Source of the DNA: Verrucomicrobiales bacterium
GTDB taxonomy: Bacteria > Verrucomicrobiota > Verrucomicrobiia > Verrucomicrobiales > DEV007
Reading direction: 5' to 3'
NCBI GenBank assembly: GCA_002698785.1
Contig: PAAG01000024.1
Span: 1-64,000 of the forward strand
Length of the DNA stretch: 64,000 nucleotides
Shown: one piece after another, positions 1 to 12,694 of the stretch
Numbering within the stretch: the stretch's first letter is position 1
How the letters are laid out: every line of letters begins with the position of its first letter
The notes under the pieces: generated by a model
Databases searched by the model: none
Told to the model about the DNA's origin: nothing
Seen by the model: only the letters and a program-made list of their open reading frames with translations
Position numbers and translations under genes: made by a program

Positions 1-1905
<1,905 letters not shown>

Positions 1906-2124
1906 TTCCAGTTTCTTTTTAAATTCATAAAAAGCCTAACCTTCAGAGGGGTTTGCTTAATTCCCTCCGCTGTTAGAGTAACTTTCTTACATTTACATTA
2001 CCAGCGGCCTAAACCGCCGGCGCAATACTGAACTCATTTGTCAGTAAAATTGCAGTAAGACTTTACCTATATACAGTTATCAAAGATCTAATTAAAAACG
2101 CTTCCAGGATAGCCGCAGGAAGAG

Positions 2125-2198
<74 letters not shown>

Positions 2199-2250
2199 TT
2201 CTGCGCTCAAAAAACGCATTCCTGCCTCTCGGCTCCCTTGTAAAAAGAAG

Positions 2251-2323
2251 TGGAGGCAAGGAGACTCGAACTCCTGACATCCTGCTTGCAAAGCAGGCGC
2301 TCTACCAACTGAGCTATGCCCCC
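2251..2323 (-). tRNA. tRNA-Ala (TGC anticodon)
   Basis: The reverse complement is a 73-base cloverleaf beginning GGGGGCATAGCTCAG with anticodon TGC. The acceptor arm GGGGGCA pairs with TGCCTCC and so has the G3:U70 wobble pair that alanyl-tRNA synthetase uses as its main identity element. CCA is not encoded. It is the second spacer tRNA of the rRNA operon, on the 16S side; the 217 bases between it and 16S hold no visible gene. Confidence 0.97.
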
Positions 2324-2537
2324 GAAATTCTAATCTCGCGTTGCTCTTTCAGTTATGGAAAGGCAAAGGCTAAATTGTGCACTGCACGAACCAAATAGCG
2401 TAACCTAATTACTTGAGTGATGGGATTTCTCCTACATCCACCTTTCGGTCAGTTAATCCGACCGGGAAGGCATCGACCTATTCGCCTTTTTGAATGTGAG
2501 CACCGTGTGAGATTTGGTGCTCCAGCGAAATACTCCA

Positions 2538-4079
<1,542 letters not shown>

Positions 4080-4369
4080 GATTCCCGCTTTCTGAACTGC
4101 TTAGCGTTCTTCTTTGTCAAAAGAAGCTATTGTTCTTCAACGGAAAAATTGACGTGAGCAAGATCCGAAGATCTCGCTCGGCACGCTACTTGATTTCACG
4201 TGCAGCACACAATTTAGCCTTTTCCTAACCACCGAACTTTTCAACGAAACTGGAACAAAACCTGCTCCAATTTGCACTTGCCTAGTCCGGCCAAAATTTA
4301 CTAAAAGATCAAAATACTCCTGAACCACTCTCGGTTTGTTGGAGCCAACCCTCTTTCGGGCGGGCGGTG

Positions 4370-4397
4370 AATATGGTCGCGATTCTGGAAAGGTCAA
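4370..4397 (-). promoter_or_regulatory. Candidate rRNA operon promoter
   Basis: On the minus strand, TTGACC (4392-4397) is followed after 16 bases by CATATT (4370-4375). The -35 matches 5 of 6 consensus positions and the -10 matches 4 of 6. It lies about 290 bases upstream of the 16S 5' end, a normal distance for an rrn leader. Other promoters may exist in the same gap; this is a motif match only. Confidence 0.4.
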
Positions 4398-4662
4398 CAG
4401 CATTTTTCGATGTTTTTTGAAAAAGTTCTCAACCCGCCCCAAAAGCGTCCGAATATCCTCCTAACAAGCCTGCAAAACTGTAGATAATTACAACTTGTCC
4501 GAAACTTCTAAGACAACCTTTTTCCAAACGCCGTTCAATCGCGGCGGAGAACAATTCGCTCCCTTGCTATTGCGCCCCCCTCGAAGTGCAGACTCGCCCT
4601 CTGGAATGCCTTTTCATTCTGTTTTGGAGGTGCCTTATTAAAGGAGGATTCTCCGAACCTTG

Positions 4663-4691
4663 TTGGCGAATCGTATCGATTGAAGTAAATT
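4663..4691 (+). promoter_or_regulatory. Candidate promoter of the L,D-transpeptidase gene
   Basis: TTGGCG (4663-4668), a 17-base spacer and TAAATT (4686-4691), each matching 4 of 6 consensus bases. Transcription would begin about 10 bases before the ATG at 4708, giving an almost leaderless message, which would fit the absence of a Shine-Dalgarno sequence there. Confidence 0.3.
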
Positions 4692-4707
4692 TCTGTCCCA
4701 CTTTGCG

Positions 4708-6621
4708 ATGAGAACCGCTCTTCACTCCTTCCTTTTTCTTTCGGCGCTATTCTGTCTTGCCTCCCTATTCGTCCCCACCAGCGCTCCAGCACAGTTAACT
4801 GGGAACGAATCAGCTGCTTCGGCGATTCGCGCGACCCCGATCCAAACAAAACCTTCGGTGCCGGCCGCCAAGCCTGAGGCTGACATGGCTCCCTCAACAG
4901 ATACCACCAACTCGAGTGAGAGTGCAGCCGCATCCCCAGAGCCTGGAGCAAACCTCCCGAGAAACATTGGAACACGACCTGATCCCGACGCGGACAAAGT
5001 AAAGGCTATCACCGCTCAGGTTTTGCGCGTCGTTCCCGAAGAGCGTCACTTCCGCAGCTTTCTTGCAGAGGTTGTTGCCGAAGCCTACCGCCAACGAGGC
5101 TACCGGCCACTCTGGGAGAAGTCGGCTCTCACACCGGATTTTTCCCGCAATCTTTCGATCTCGGTTTCTAAGCACGCATATCCCGAGAGAGTCACTTTAA
5201 AGGCAGATGAGTTGGTCGCTGCTATCACTGATACGACCATTGAAGCAGTTGATCTCGCCCACACCATTGCATTTTGCGATGCCAGCCTGCTCGTTCGCAT
5301 TGGTGCCGTGCCCACAGAGAAGATCTGGCCTGAGTGGAATAAAGACGATACACCGGGTTCTGATGACTGGTCTCTCGATGCTATCGTCGGCAATCTCGTC
5401 GTAGCGGCATCCGTTCAACCCTTCGATATGGAAAGAGCCATCGAAACAATGGCTCCCAAAAACTGGATGTATCGCGAATTGGTTAAAGAATATCCCACGG
5501 CTAAGGATGCGATCCTGAAATATTCCGGACTTCCTCAGATTCCTGATCCCGAAACCGCTGGCGTCGGCCGTCCCGGCGAAGCATTTCCCTACGCACCAGC
5601 AGTAGCTGCACACCTCGCTGATCGTGGTTACCTGAAACTCCCCCCCGAACAGATCCAGACCCTTTCCTCGATGACTCCAGAGCTCGTCGCCGCATTGACC
5701 GCCTTTCAGAATGACTATGGATTGGAAGCAGATGGCATCTTCGGTTCAGGTAGCTGGCAGTGCATGAATACCAATGCTGCTGATCGGTATCGCTCGATCA
5801 CCATCAATATCCATCGGGCCAGACTTCTCCCCGATAAGCTGGGCGAACGATATGTCGTGGTAAATCTGCCGAGCGCAGAGGCCTTCCTGTTCGAAGCCAA
5901 CGATTTCCATGTGAAGTCCATGAGAGTCGTCCATGGCGATGCATCGAAGGATACTCATCACACGCCCATTTTCCGCGACACCATGCAGGAAGTCGTATTC
6001 GGCCCGTATTGGAATGTTCCTCCCAGCATCGCTAAGAAAGAGATTCTTCCGAAAGCACAAGCCGACTGGGGCTTTTTGAGTCGGAATCGCTACGAGATCG
6101 TGAGCTCCTTTAATCCCTACAACAAAGACAGCCACCGCCTCTCCCCAGAGAATCTGGAACTCGTCTCACAAGGCAGACTCCTCTTGCGCCAGAAACCCGG
6201 CCCATCAAATGCACTTGGGAGAATCAAATTCCTCTTTCCAAACAAATACAATGTTTACATGCACGACACCCCGGCAAAAAGCTTCTTTGCGCGGAGCAAG
6301 CGCGACCACAGCCATGGGTGTATCCGGGTCTCTCAGCCGGAGGAACTCGGCGCCTGGGTTCTGGGCGCGCAGGGTTGGACTGGGGAGCAGGTAAAGACCG
6401 CAATGTTCGCAGATGACCGGAAGAGCCAGATGCTCGAGAAAAAGGTTAATGTGTACGTGACCTATTTCACAACCTTTCCACGGCCCATAGTGGGTGGGCG
6501 AATCGTACTCGCGCCGGCAAGAGACGTCTACGAACTGGACCCGGTCGACTCACGAACCCTGGCTGCAGTCATACCGTGGAATGAGCCGGACGAGTCTACA
6601 ACCCCGTTGGGTGTTCGATAA
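4708..6621 (+). CDS. L,D-transpeptidase (YkuD family, YcbB/LdtD-like), exported
   Basis: Exported murein cross-linking enzyme of the YcbB (LdtD) type. These enzymes make 3-3 cross-links between peptidoglycan stems and resist most beta-lactams. Residues 1-29 form a signal peptide ending at APA-Q. A Thr/Ser/Pro/Ala-rich linker follows, then a long N-terminal region, a peptidoglycan-binding-like helical segment around residues 295-355 (FQNDYGLEADGIFGSGS), and the YkuD catalytic domain. The active-site motif is SHGCIRV with Cys538 as nucleophile and His536 two residues before it. At 637 residues it is the size of YcbB rather than of short YkuD proteins. Its 3' end overlaps the convergent Nif3-like gene by 26 bases. 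Substrate and physiological role are inferred from the family. Confidence 0.9.
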   Translation: MRTALHSFLFLSALFCLASLFVPTSAPAQLTGNESAASAIRATPIQTKPSVPAAKPEADMAPSTDTTNSSESAAASPEPGANLPRNIGTRPDPDADKVKAITAQVLRVVPEERHFRSFLAEVVAEAYRQRGYRPLWEKSALTPDFSRNLSISVSKHAYPERVTLKADELVAAITDTTIEAVDLAHTIAFCDASLLVRIGAVPTEKIWPEWNKDDTPGSDDWSLDAIVGNLVVAASVQPFDMERAIETMAPKNWMYRELVKEYPTAKDAILKYSGLPQIPDPETAGVGRPGEAFPYAPAVAAHLADRGYLKLPPEQIQTLSSMTPELVAALTAFQNDYGLEADGIFGSGSWQCMNTNAADRYRSITINIHRARLLPDKLGERYVVVNLPSAEAFLFEANDFHVKSMRVVHGDASKDTHHTPIFRDTMQEVVFGPYWNVPPSIAKKEILPKAQADWGFLSRNRYEIVSSFNPYNKDSHRLSPENLELVSQGRLLLRQKPGPSNALGRIKFLFPNKYNVYMHDTPAKSFFARSKRDHSHGCIRVSQPEELGAWVLGAQGWTGEQVKTAMFADDRKSQMLEKKVNVYVTYFTTFPRPIVGGRIVLAPARDVYELDPVDSRTLAAVIPWNEPDESTTPLGVR

Positions 6622-7357
6622 ACGACCACTCCAATCCATCAAATTCGCTAACCCACTTCTCGGCCAACGCTTTTACGCCGAACGTCTCCGTAGCGTAATG
6701 CCCGCCGTAGATGAGGTTGATTCCCAGTTCTTCGGCTGCCGTGTAGCTCCAGTGGGGCCCCTCACCGGTTATAAAGGTGTCGATGCCCGTTTCTGCAATT
6801 GCTGCGATCTCGGAACCGGCACCGCCCGTGATCACCCCCAGCAATTCTACGCGTTCAGGACCTCCAGGACAGAGGTGAGCCGCTGATCCCGTAGCACCCT
6901 CCACTTTTTTCACCAATTCATCTCGTTCCAAACCCGCTATCGATTTCAGCCCAAGCTCAATTCCCTTCCAGGGAAAAAAAGGCTCGGCGCTTTCTCCAAA
7001 TCCTATGGAATCGATTAGTTGCGCGTTGTTTCCCAACTCTGGATGGACATCCAACGGGATGTGAGCGCTGTAAATCGCCAAGTCATGTTCCATCGCCAGC
7101 TTGAGTTTCCTGTAGACCGGTCCCTCAATTTTCTGCGCCCCCTGCCAGAAAAGCCCGTGGTGAACGACCAGAAGGTCTGCCCCCATGGCACAAGCTTCCT
7201 CAATTACCGGCAGACAAGCGTCGACTGAGACAGCAATTTTTTTCACCTCCCCAGAATTTTCCAGTTGCACGCCATTGAGAGCTTGGGGGTAGTCTGGGAT
7301 TTCATTGATTTTCAGCCAGGAGTTGGCCGCATCGGCCAGTTCATTGAGGGTTGCCAT
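6596..7357 (-). CDS. Nif3-like dinuclear metal centre protein (YbgI/YqfO family)
   Basis: A 253-residue Nif3-family protein. Members form toroidal hexamers with a two-metal site; some have been annotated as type 2 GTP cyclohydrolase I, but the general cellular role is unsettled. Family marks visible are the start LNELADAANSWL, the NGVQLE segment near residue 30, the metal-ligand motif VVHHGLFW around residues 64-71, IYSAHIPLDVHP, and a C-terminal FITGEGPHWSY followed by GGHYATE that supply further ligands. Length is normal. It overlaps the end of the convergent transpeptidase gene and is followed 22 bases upstream by the cysteine-peptidase gene on the same strand, so they may share a transcript. 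Confidence 0.9.
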   Translation of the reverse strand: MATLNELADAANSWLKINEIPDYPQALNGVQLENSGEVKKIAVSVDACLPVIEEACAMGADLLVVHHGLFWQGAQKIEGPVYRKLKLAMEHDLAIYSAHIPLDVHPELGNNAQLIDSIGFGESAEPFFPWKGIELGLKSIAGLERDELVKKVEGATGSAAHLCPGGPERVELLGVITGGAGSEIAAIAETGIDTFITGEGPHWSYTAAEELGINLIYGGHYATETFGVKALAEKWVSEFDGLEWSFIEHPTGL

Positions 7358-7379
7358 AAGGAATCAATACCCTTGCCCC

Positions 7380-8657
7380 TCAAGGTTTGAAATAGAAAAC
7401 CGCATAGACCGTTGCCTCCATTTCCTCGGCAGTCATCCGCCTGTCCCTCGTGCTCTCTCCCCACGGCTCAGTGTATATCACCTCACCTTTGTCTGAATTT
7501 ATACCGGTGATAATCGAAGCATGAGACGGAGCACCGCGATCGCCTTTTCCCGGAAGAGAATCCAATTCATCGTTTGAGAGCTTGGGGATAAGCAGATCTT
7601 CATTCACTTTTCGTGCCGCGGCGTAGGAAGAATGGGCAGCTTCTCTTTCCGCTGTCACTCTCCTCCAGACAATTACCGGCCTTCCTTCCTCAATTGAGTT
7701 TCTGACTCGGCTCAACTTGAACCCCGGGGAGATGGCGCAGTTCATTTCCAGCTCATTAGCGACCGCACGATGCAACTCTACGATATCGCTACCTTTGGCA
7801 CTACCATTGTTCTTGAACCCAGCGGCCGCAGCCAATTCCTCGGGATTCATCCGAAGGCCAAAATAATGCCCGGCCATAGCGAGGGAATGAATGCCACAAA
7901 ACGGCGTATTTCCCTGAGTCATCATGGGAAGCCCATTAACTATGACATCGCCATTTTCCTGAGCCGCCACCCGCTCAGAGTATCTTTCTTTTCGATCCCG
8001 GTAATCCAGCGAAACCGTGGAGCGATCGACAAGCCCGTCGGGAACTCTACCTTCCCGAAAAATGTGAAGAGACACCGAATGGTTTTCCCTCTCTACAAAC
8101 CGAATGACAAACCCATCCCACTGAAAATCCCGGAATTCGGTCCTCAGCATCTCACTTTTACCAATCGAGCGGGTAATTCCTCTGCCGCACCCCTCCTCCA
8201 GTCGATCCTCAATGGATCGAGAAAGAGACCTGAAATATTTCGAAAATTCCTTTCTTCTTTCCCGGCCCGCCTCTCTCTGCTCTGGAGAATCTTCGCTTTC
8301 TGCCTGGTAAGAGAAAAACAATCCGGCATCGAGGAAATCAATTACCACCTCCGAAACTCCGTTCCCGTCAGAAAAAACTCTAACCGCCATCGGTATTTCT
8401 CCGAAAACGACAGGCATTGCAGACATGGACTTCAATTTGCGATCCCCAATCGCAGACTTTTCATCCCAGGGGCCGGAAAATTTATTCTCCTTCCATTGTT
8501 CGATCTGAAAAAACTCCTCAGTCAGATCTGCGTTGAATCGGGGCTGCGCGGGAATAACTACGATCGGACCATCACCATTCCCGAAAAAGGTGTTCGGAAC
8601 CGCCCGAACGGGTTCGCTCAGAAAGATCACGAAAAGTAATGCCACGCATACTCTCAT
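7380..8657 (-). CDS. Exported papain-fold cysteine peptidase, C39-like
   Basis: A 425-residue exported protein. Residues 1-19 are a signal peptide ending near VRA. The middle (20-240) is not recognised. Residues 243-400 look like a C39-type papain-fold peptidase: an oxyanion Gln (Gln248) and catalytic Cys254 in QGNTPFCGIHSLAM, catalytic His379 in SHASIITGI, and an acidic residue in YTEPWG (Glu397) where the third catalytic residue usually lies. C39-like domains outside ABC transporters are found in many secreted Verrucomicrobia proteins of unknown target. No lipobox or membrane anchor is seen apart from the signal. It is downstream of the YdcF-like gene on the same strand. Activity is inferred; the substrate is unknown. 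Confidence 0.7.
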   Translation of the reverse strand: MRVCVALLFVIFLSEPVRAVPNTFFGNGDGPIVVIPAQPRFNADLTEEFFQIEQWKENKFSGPWDEKSAIGDRKLKSMSAMPVVFGEIPMAVRVFSDGNGVSEVVIDFLDAGLFFSYQAESEDSPEQREAGRERRKEFSKYFRSLSRSIEDRLEEGCGRGITRSIGKSEMLRTEFRDFQWDGFVIRFVERENHSVSLHIFREGRVPDGLVDRSTVSLDYRDRKERYSERVAAQENGDVIVNGLPMMTQGNTPFCGIHSLAMAGHYFGLRMNPEELAAAAGFKNNGSAKGSDIVELHRAVANELEMNCAISPGFKLSRVRNSIEEGRPVIVWRRVTAEREAAHSSYAAARKVNEDLLIPKLSNDELDSLPGKGDRGAPSHASIITGINSDKGEVIYTEPWGESTRDRRMTAEEMEATVYAVFYFKP

Positions 8658-8722
8658 CGGGATGAATCATATCAGAATCGCCATCATCCCGGCTACCCAC
8701 AAAACTCTGGTTTTACAAAGAT

Positions 8723-9541
8723 TTACAGGAGAACCCCGAGCCATTCCCAGAGTGCTGTCTGCACATCGCGAAATCCTCTCCCTTGGGGAATCAGGTACAT
8801 AGGAGAAAAAATCAGAGGAGTAGACCTGAAATCACTCGGCACCGGAATGAGGTTCAGCCCCTGCTCTCGCGCCTCTTTCAAAGCGCGATTCAAATGAGAA
8901 GCGGATGAACAAAGGCCGATTCGTTGCCACTCCGGATGTTTTTCCACCAATTCGCTGACGGCTTTCATTTCTTCCGCCGTATTTCGAGGCTCGGATACCT
9001 CAATAATGGATAATTCCGGCACACCTAGACTTTGCCATAACTCAGAAGTCTCCTCGGACAACAGTCGATCCGGCCCATCCTCCGTGATACTCCGACCTGT
9101 GGTGATCAACGTTTTCACCTTACCAGCGTGAAACCACATCGCCGGGCGTAGCACTCGATCTCCATGAGTTCCCAAAGCTGGATGTCCACCCGGTGACCGG
9201 ATTGTCCCCCCTCCGAGCAACACCAGAGCGTCGAGGTCCTCCGCCAACTCCTCATATTCGTAATAGGGTGCCTCCAAGGTCCTCAAAAGGGCAACGCCAG
9301 CATAAGGACTCCCCGCGAAAGAATAGAGGATCCAGATGAGCAAAAATACAACACGTGTCCCTTTCTTAATACCGGGCCAGAAGATCAGGGCGAAAAATAG
9401 CAGCCAGATCGCTCCCGCCGGAAGAATGAGAAAAGCGATCACTTTGCGAGCGATCAGTAGGCTGCCAGTAGCTGTGACCAGGATACCAACAAAAAGAACA
9501 AGGGCGATGAGTAAGGGAAAAAAGCGGCGGAGCAAACTCAT
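8723..9541 (-). CDS. YdcF/SanA/ElyC-family (DUF218) membrane protein
   Basis: A 272-residue inner-membrane protein with three hydrophobic helices in the first about 100 residues, then a periplasmic or cytoplasmic DUF218 domain. Family motifs include DALVLLGGG, HGDRVLRPA, TTGRSITEDGP, and EPRNTAEEM, where the Asn-Thr-Glu motif is diagnostic. The related ElyC and SanA proteins of E. coli affect envelope and peptidoglycan integrity, but their biochemistry is not settled. I start at the ATG at 9541; a TTG five codons upstream is possible. It sits between the small 75-codon gene and the cysteine-peptidase gene, all on the minus strand. Confidence 0.87.
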   Translation of the reverse strand: MSLLRRFFPLLIALVLFVGILVTATGSLLIARKVIAFLILPAGAIWLLFFALIFWPGIKKGTRVVFLLIWILYSFAGSPYAGVALLRTLEAPYYEYEELAEDLDALVLLGGGTIRSPGGHPALGTHGDRVLRPAMWFHAGKVKTLITTGRSITEDGPDRLLSEETSELWQSLGVPELSIIEVSEPRNTAEEMKAVSELVEKHPEWQRIGLCSSASHLNRALKEAREQGLNLIPVPSDFRSTPLIFSPMYLIPQGRGFRDVQTALWEWLGVLL

Positions 9542-9577
9542 GAGTTCGGGTAACAATACTAACTCCGCAGACTACGC

Positions 9578-9805
9578 CTATTCCAAGACGAATCTTTCTT
9601 CCCAGGCCGGAGGCGGAGGTTCATGCCCGAAATTCCTGATCCAGTAGTTCGTCTGTGCCGCCGTCTGTCGCATGCACTCATCCCATGAGCAAGATTCACC
9701 CGGTCCTTCAAGTAAAGGGAGTTCAGGCTCTGGAAACGTCATCGAGAGATCGTCTTCGGTGATTTTTTCCTGCCTTTCAGGATTCTTTGCGCGAATTAAT
9801 TTCAT
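9578..9805 (-). CDS. Small hypothetical protein, partner of the nucleotidyltransferase gene
   Basis: A 75-residue acidic protein without a recognised domain, rich in Glu and Pro, with two Cys (SCSWDEC) and a Trp-containing C-terminal half. Its ATG lies inside the end of the nucleotidyltransferase gene, giving a 29-base overlap that suggests translational coupling. Upstream of the ATG there is a purine-rich GGAAAG about 13 bases away. The overlap and conserved-looking composition are the only support for the gene; function is unknown. Confidence 0.6.
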   Translation of the reverse strand: MKLIRAKNPERQEKITEDDLSMTFPEPELPLLEGPGESCSWDECMRQTAAQTNYWIRNFGHEPPPPAWEERFVLE

Positions 9806-10358
9806 CTACCAGCTTTCCAAGAAGTAATTCCCCCCCGTAGCGTAACACAAGATCGGAGAATTCTTGATCGTTTTCGGGATCGAATCCCCGTCGAATCGTC
9901 AACTCTACTACATCGCTCCAATCAATCGCGTCAGAACGACGATGGGGAGACTGACAAGCAGCTAGCTTCATTGCAATAATGTGGTCGGGAGCAGCAACCT
10001 CAGCAGAAATGCTTTCGCCCAGTTCTAGAACGTACGCTCGAGCATTGAGTTTCTCCCAAGTATTCTCGTCCACCACCATCAAATCCACCCTTGGCTTTGA
10101 ATTCTCCTGATCTTCAAACTGGAGGAAAGCTTGTGTCCCATGGATTAGCTGGAATCCAAGATCCTCCAAAAATGAACGCCAGACGTTCTTCACTCGCTCC
10201 GGAATGACAAAATCCACATCTCTCGTAAAACGCGGCACTCCGTATGCGATGACTGCATTTCCGCCAATAAGCAGGAACTCATTCATCTCTAACTTCTGAG
10301 CCTCTTCGGTCAGAAAGAGTAAAGTTTCCCGGACAAGATTGTTTTCGGATTCGCCCAT
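9777..10358 (-). CDS. AbiEii-like nucleotidyltransferase
   Basis: A nucleotidyltransferase-fold protein of about 193 residues. The N-terminal half has the motif LLIGGNAVIAYG followed by RFTRDVDFVIP; the GG plus Asp-x-Asp pair binds the nucleotide and metal in this superfamily. The C-terminal half has DHIIAMKLAAC followed by R..DAIDWSDVVEL, the second signature of AbiEii/DUF6036-type proteins. Some relatives are type IV toxins, others are housekeeping or unassigned. Start is uncertain: the ATG at 10358 gives a family-like beginning (MGESENNLV); an ATG at 10400 and a longer frame that would run into ychF are also open. Its end overlaps the small gene downstream. Confidence 0.75.
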   Translation of the reverse strand: MGESENNLVRETLLFLTEEAQKLEMNEFLLIGGNAVIAYGVPRFTRDVDFVIPERVKNVWRSFLEDLGFQLIHGTQAFLQFEDQENSKPRVDLMVVDENTWEKLNARAYVLELGESISAEVAAPDHIIAMKLAACQSPHRRSDAIDWSDVVELTIRRGFDPENDQEFSDLVLRYGGELLLGKLVDEINSRKES

Positions 10359-10450
10359 TCTGAAAGTTAGCAGTGTAACGCCATACGAATCATTTCTCAT
10401 AGAGTAGATTTTCCGGAAGCAGTCTGAAAAACACGTGCTACCGTCCGCGC

Positions 10451-11566
10451 ATGTTACAGGCAGGCATCGTCGGACTTCCCAATGTAGGTAAATCAACCCT
10501 CTTCAACGCAGTCACCCGCACTCGAAAAGCGGAGGCCGCGAACTATCCTTTCTGCACGATCGACCCGAACGTGGGTGTCGTGACTGTTCCTGACGAGCGC
10601 CTTGAAGTCCTGAGCAAATTAAGCGGCTCACAGAAGCTGGTTCCCACCGCCATTGAATTTGTCGACATCGCCGGTCTCGTAGAAGGGGCCTCTGCCGGTG
10701 CCGGTCTCGGAAACAAATTCCTCGCCAACATTCGGGAAGTCGATGCCATCGTTCAGGTCGTTCGCTGTTTCGAAAACGACGACATCATTCACGAACTTGG
10801 TTCCGTCGATCCCTTGCGAGATATCGAGATCATCAATTCAGAGCTCATTCTCGCGGACATGGCAGCACTCGAAAAGCGGAAGGATTCGCGCGAGAAAAAA
10901 GCCAAAGGCGGGGACAAAGAAGCGAAACGGGAAGTCGAATTGATCGCAAAACTTCTTCCTCATCTCGACGAAGGGAAACCCGCAATCACACTCGAAATCA
11001 CCGAAGAAGAGAAAAAAGTGCTTCGCGAATTTTTCCTTCTCACCTCCAAAAGAACGATTTTTGCCTGCAACGTTTCTGAGGATGAGCTGGCAGACGCCGT
11101 CGAAAATCCCGATGGCCACCCCATGGTGAAAAAAGTGCGCGACTACGCCGCGGAAACTCACGGGGCGGAAGCCATCGTCATTTCTGCCCGCATCGAAGAG
11201 GAAATGATCGATCTCGATCCCGAAGAGGCAGCAGAATTTCTCGCCGACATGGGAGTCACTGACTCTGGAGTTTCTGCGCTAATTAAAGGGGTATATCACC
11301 TTCTCGGCCTCCGAACCTACCTGACAACAGGGGAAAAAGAGACCCGAGCATGGCCTATCCCTGCGGGAGCCAAAGCGCCTCAAGCTGCGGGAGTGATTCA
11401 CGGAGATTTCGAGCGCGGGTTCATCGCAGCCGAGATTGTGCATTACGACGATCTCGTAAGCCTCGGTTCGCACGCCAAAGCCCGCGAGGCCGGCAAGCTT
11501 CGCATCGAAGGCAAGGAGTATGTGATGAAAGACGGCGACGTGGTCGAATTTCGCTTCAACGTCTAA
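10451..11566 (+). CDS. ychF: Redox-regulated ribosome-binding ATPase YchF
   Basis: A 371-residue Obg-family P-loop protein that hydrolyses ATP rather than GTP and binds ribosomes and proteasome or stress factors in other organisms. Visible marks are the Walker A motif GLPNVGKS at residues 7-14, the YPFCTIDPN switch region, [10 protein letters not shown] (G3), a coiled-coil insertion with [18 protein letters not shown] (the altered G4 that gives ATP preference), and a C-terminal TGS domain ending [16 protein letters not shown]. Length matches the family. It converges with the rhomboid gene, overlapping it by 4 bases. Confidence 0.97.
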   Translation: MLQAGIVGLPNVGKSTLFNAVTRTRKAEAANYPFCTIDPNVGVVTVPDERLEVLSKLSGSQKLVPTAIEFVDIAGLVEGASAGAGLGNKFLANIREVDAIVQVVRCFENDDIIHELGSVDPLRDIEIINSELILADMAALEKRKDSREKKAKGGDKEAKREVELIAKLLPHLDEGKPAITLEITEEEKKVLREFFLLTSKRTIFACNVSEDELADAVENPDGHPMVKKVRDYAAETHGAEAIVISARIEEEMIDLDPEEAAEFLADMGVTDSGVSALIKGVYHLLGLRTYLTTGEKETRAWPIPAGAKAPQAAGVIHGDFERGFIAAEIVHYDDLVSLGSHAKAREAGKLRIEGKEYVMKDGDVVEFRFNV

Positions 11567-12648
11567 AGGTCCTTTCTCCACAAAGACCAGGCAATAATTC
11601 CGACCGTAGCTCCTCCGAGGTGCGAAGCGTACGATACGTGACCGATGCCGTTGGTCTGTAGCGATACACCAAACACCTGCACCCCGACCCAGATCACCAG
11701 AAGGACGAGTGCGGGTATTCGTAAGAAAGTGACAAAAAAGACGAACTGAATTCGTACGTGGGGAAATGCCAGTCCATAAAAGGCGAGCAATCCGGCGATT
11801 CCCCCGCTGGCGCCAATACAGGGAACAGTAGAGTCTGGATCAGACATTATGTGAAAGGCGTCACCCAACAAAATTGATCCGATCAGCAGAATCGCGAAAC
11901 GAACGTGACCCACGGCATCTTCCACATTATCCCCGAAGATCATCAGGAAATAAACATTTCCGATGAGATGTAACAGCCCTGCGTGAACGAAGAAAGAGGT
12001 CAGAAACGTCGCGCCACCCCATCTCGAAAATTCGGCAGGAATCAGACCGAAAGCTCCGACAGCTGAATCCAGGTCACCAAAAGCAAGGACGCTGAAAAGT
12101 ACAATCAGGATGCTAAACACCCAGGTCAGAATCGGTTTTCTCGACAATAATCCCGGATCATCTTCAGCAGGGTACCCAGCCATTGTCACCAACCATTTCC
12201 ACCATTCGTCAGGCGGATCCAATATCCCCGGCTCATGACGTGACCGAAAGCCTTCAATTTCCGCCAAAGCCAGCGCTTCCCTCGCTTTCGGATGCATTTC
12301 CGGTTCCGCATTGGGAGGCAAAGCAGGCATAGCCTCCGATTCCCCCGGATCGAACCACATGAATTGACACTTCCGGCAGACATCAAGCTCAACAGGACCT
12401 GAAATCACCTCTTTCGTAACCTCGACCATGGATTTCCGGCAAGAAGGGCACCGGCGCCCCCGGCGGATCTGTGTTCCTCGCCTATCCCGGATGTGTCTCC
12501 AAAGCGAATCGACAAAGGTGCCTTCTACGTTTTTTCTGACAATACTGAGGGTAGCAGCATGCCCGGCACATCGAGGGCATGTCCAGATGATCCCTTTTTC
12601 AGTGGGAGTTCGTCTGAGTTGAACTCGGCAAACAGGACAGGGAAACAT
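11563..12648 (-). CDS. Rhomboid intramembrane serine protease with N-terminal zinc ribbons
   Basis: A 361-residue fusion. Residues 1-100 carry two zinc-ribbon modules, each with two Cys-x2-Cys knuckles: Cys4/Cys7/Cys24/Cys27 and Cys67/Cys70/Cys91/Cys94. The second has the TFIIB-type zf signature LDVCRKCQFMWFDPGE. Residues about 175-355 are a six-helix rhomboid core: HLIGNVYFL (His227, Asn231), GASGG with the catalytic Ser281, and SYASHLGG with the catalytic His343. Rhomboids cut single-pass membrane proteins in the bilayer. The ribbons would be cytoplasmic and could recruit substrate. It converges with ychF and lies 46 bases downstream of the TRIC-like gene on the same strand. Confidence 0.92.
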   Translation of the reverse strand: MFPCPVCRVQLRRTPTEKGIIWTCPRCAGHAATLSIVRKNVEGTFVDSLWRHIRDRRGTQIRRGRRCPSCRKSMVEVTKEVISGPVELDVCRKCQFMWFDPGESEAMPALPPNAEPEMHPKAREALALAEIEGFRSRHEPGILDPPDEWWKWLVTMAGYPAEDDPGLLSRKPILTWVFSILIVLFSVLAFGDLDSAVGAFGLIPAEFSRWGGATFLTSFFVHAGLLHLIGNVYFLMIFGDNVEDAVGHVRFAILLIGSILLGDAFHIMSDPDSTVPCIGASGGIAGLLAFYGLAFPHVRIQFVFFVTFLRIPALVLLVIWVGVQVFGVSLQTNGIGHVSYASHLGGATVGIIAWSLWRKDL

Positions 12649-12694
12649 ATTTTCTCGTAGTTTGTATCACTGACAACTTGGAACACCTGATCCC

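Larger units (their letters stand above)
4080..4707. other. Divergent intergenic region between rrn operon and L,D-transpeptidase gene
   Basis: A gap of about 630 bases with no convincing protein gene; the short frames on both strands have no recognisable composition or start signals. It should hold the rRNA leader (nearest 16S) and promoters for both directions. One candidate promoter is listed separately for each side. No tRNA or other RNA gene was seen. Confidence 0.6.

Noticed and set aside
4137-5613. Minus-strand frames of 90-146 codons upstream of and antisense to the L,D-transpeptidase gene
   Set aside because: Overlap a gene with clear domains or the rRNA leader; no recognisable motif or start site.
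7770-8639. 289-codon plus-strand frame opposite the cysteine-peptidase gene
   Set aside because: The minus-strand protein has a signal peptide and catalytic motifs; this one has none.
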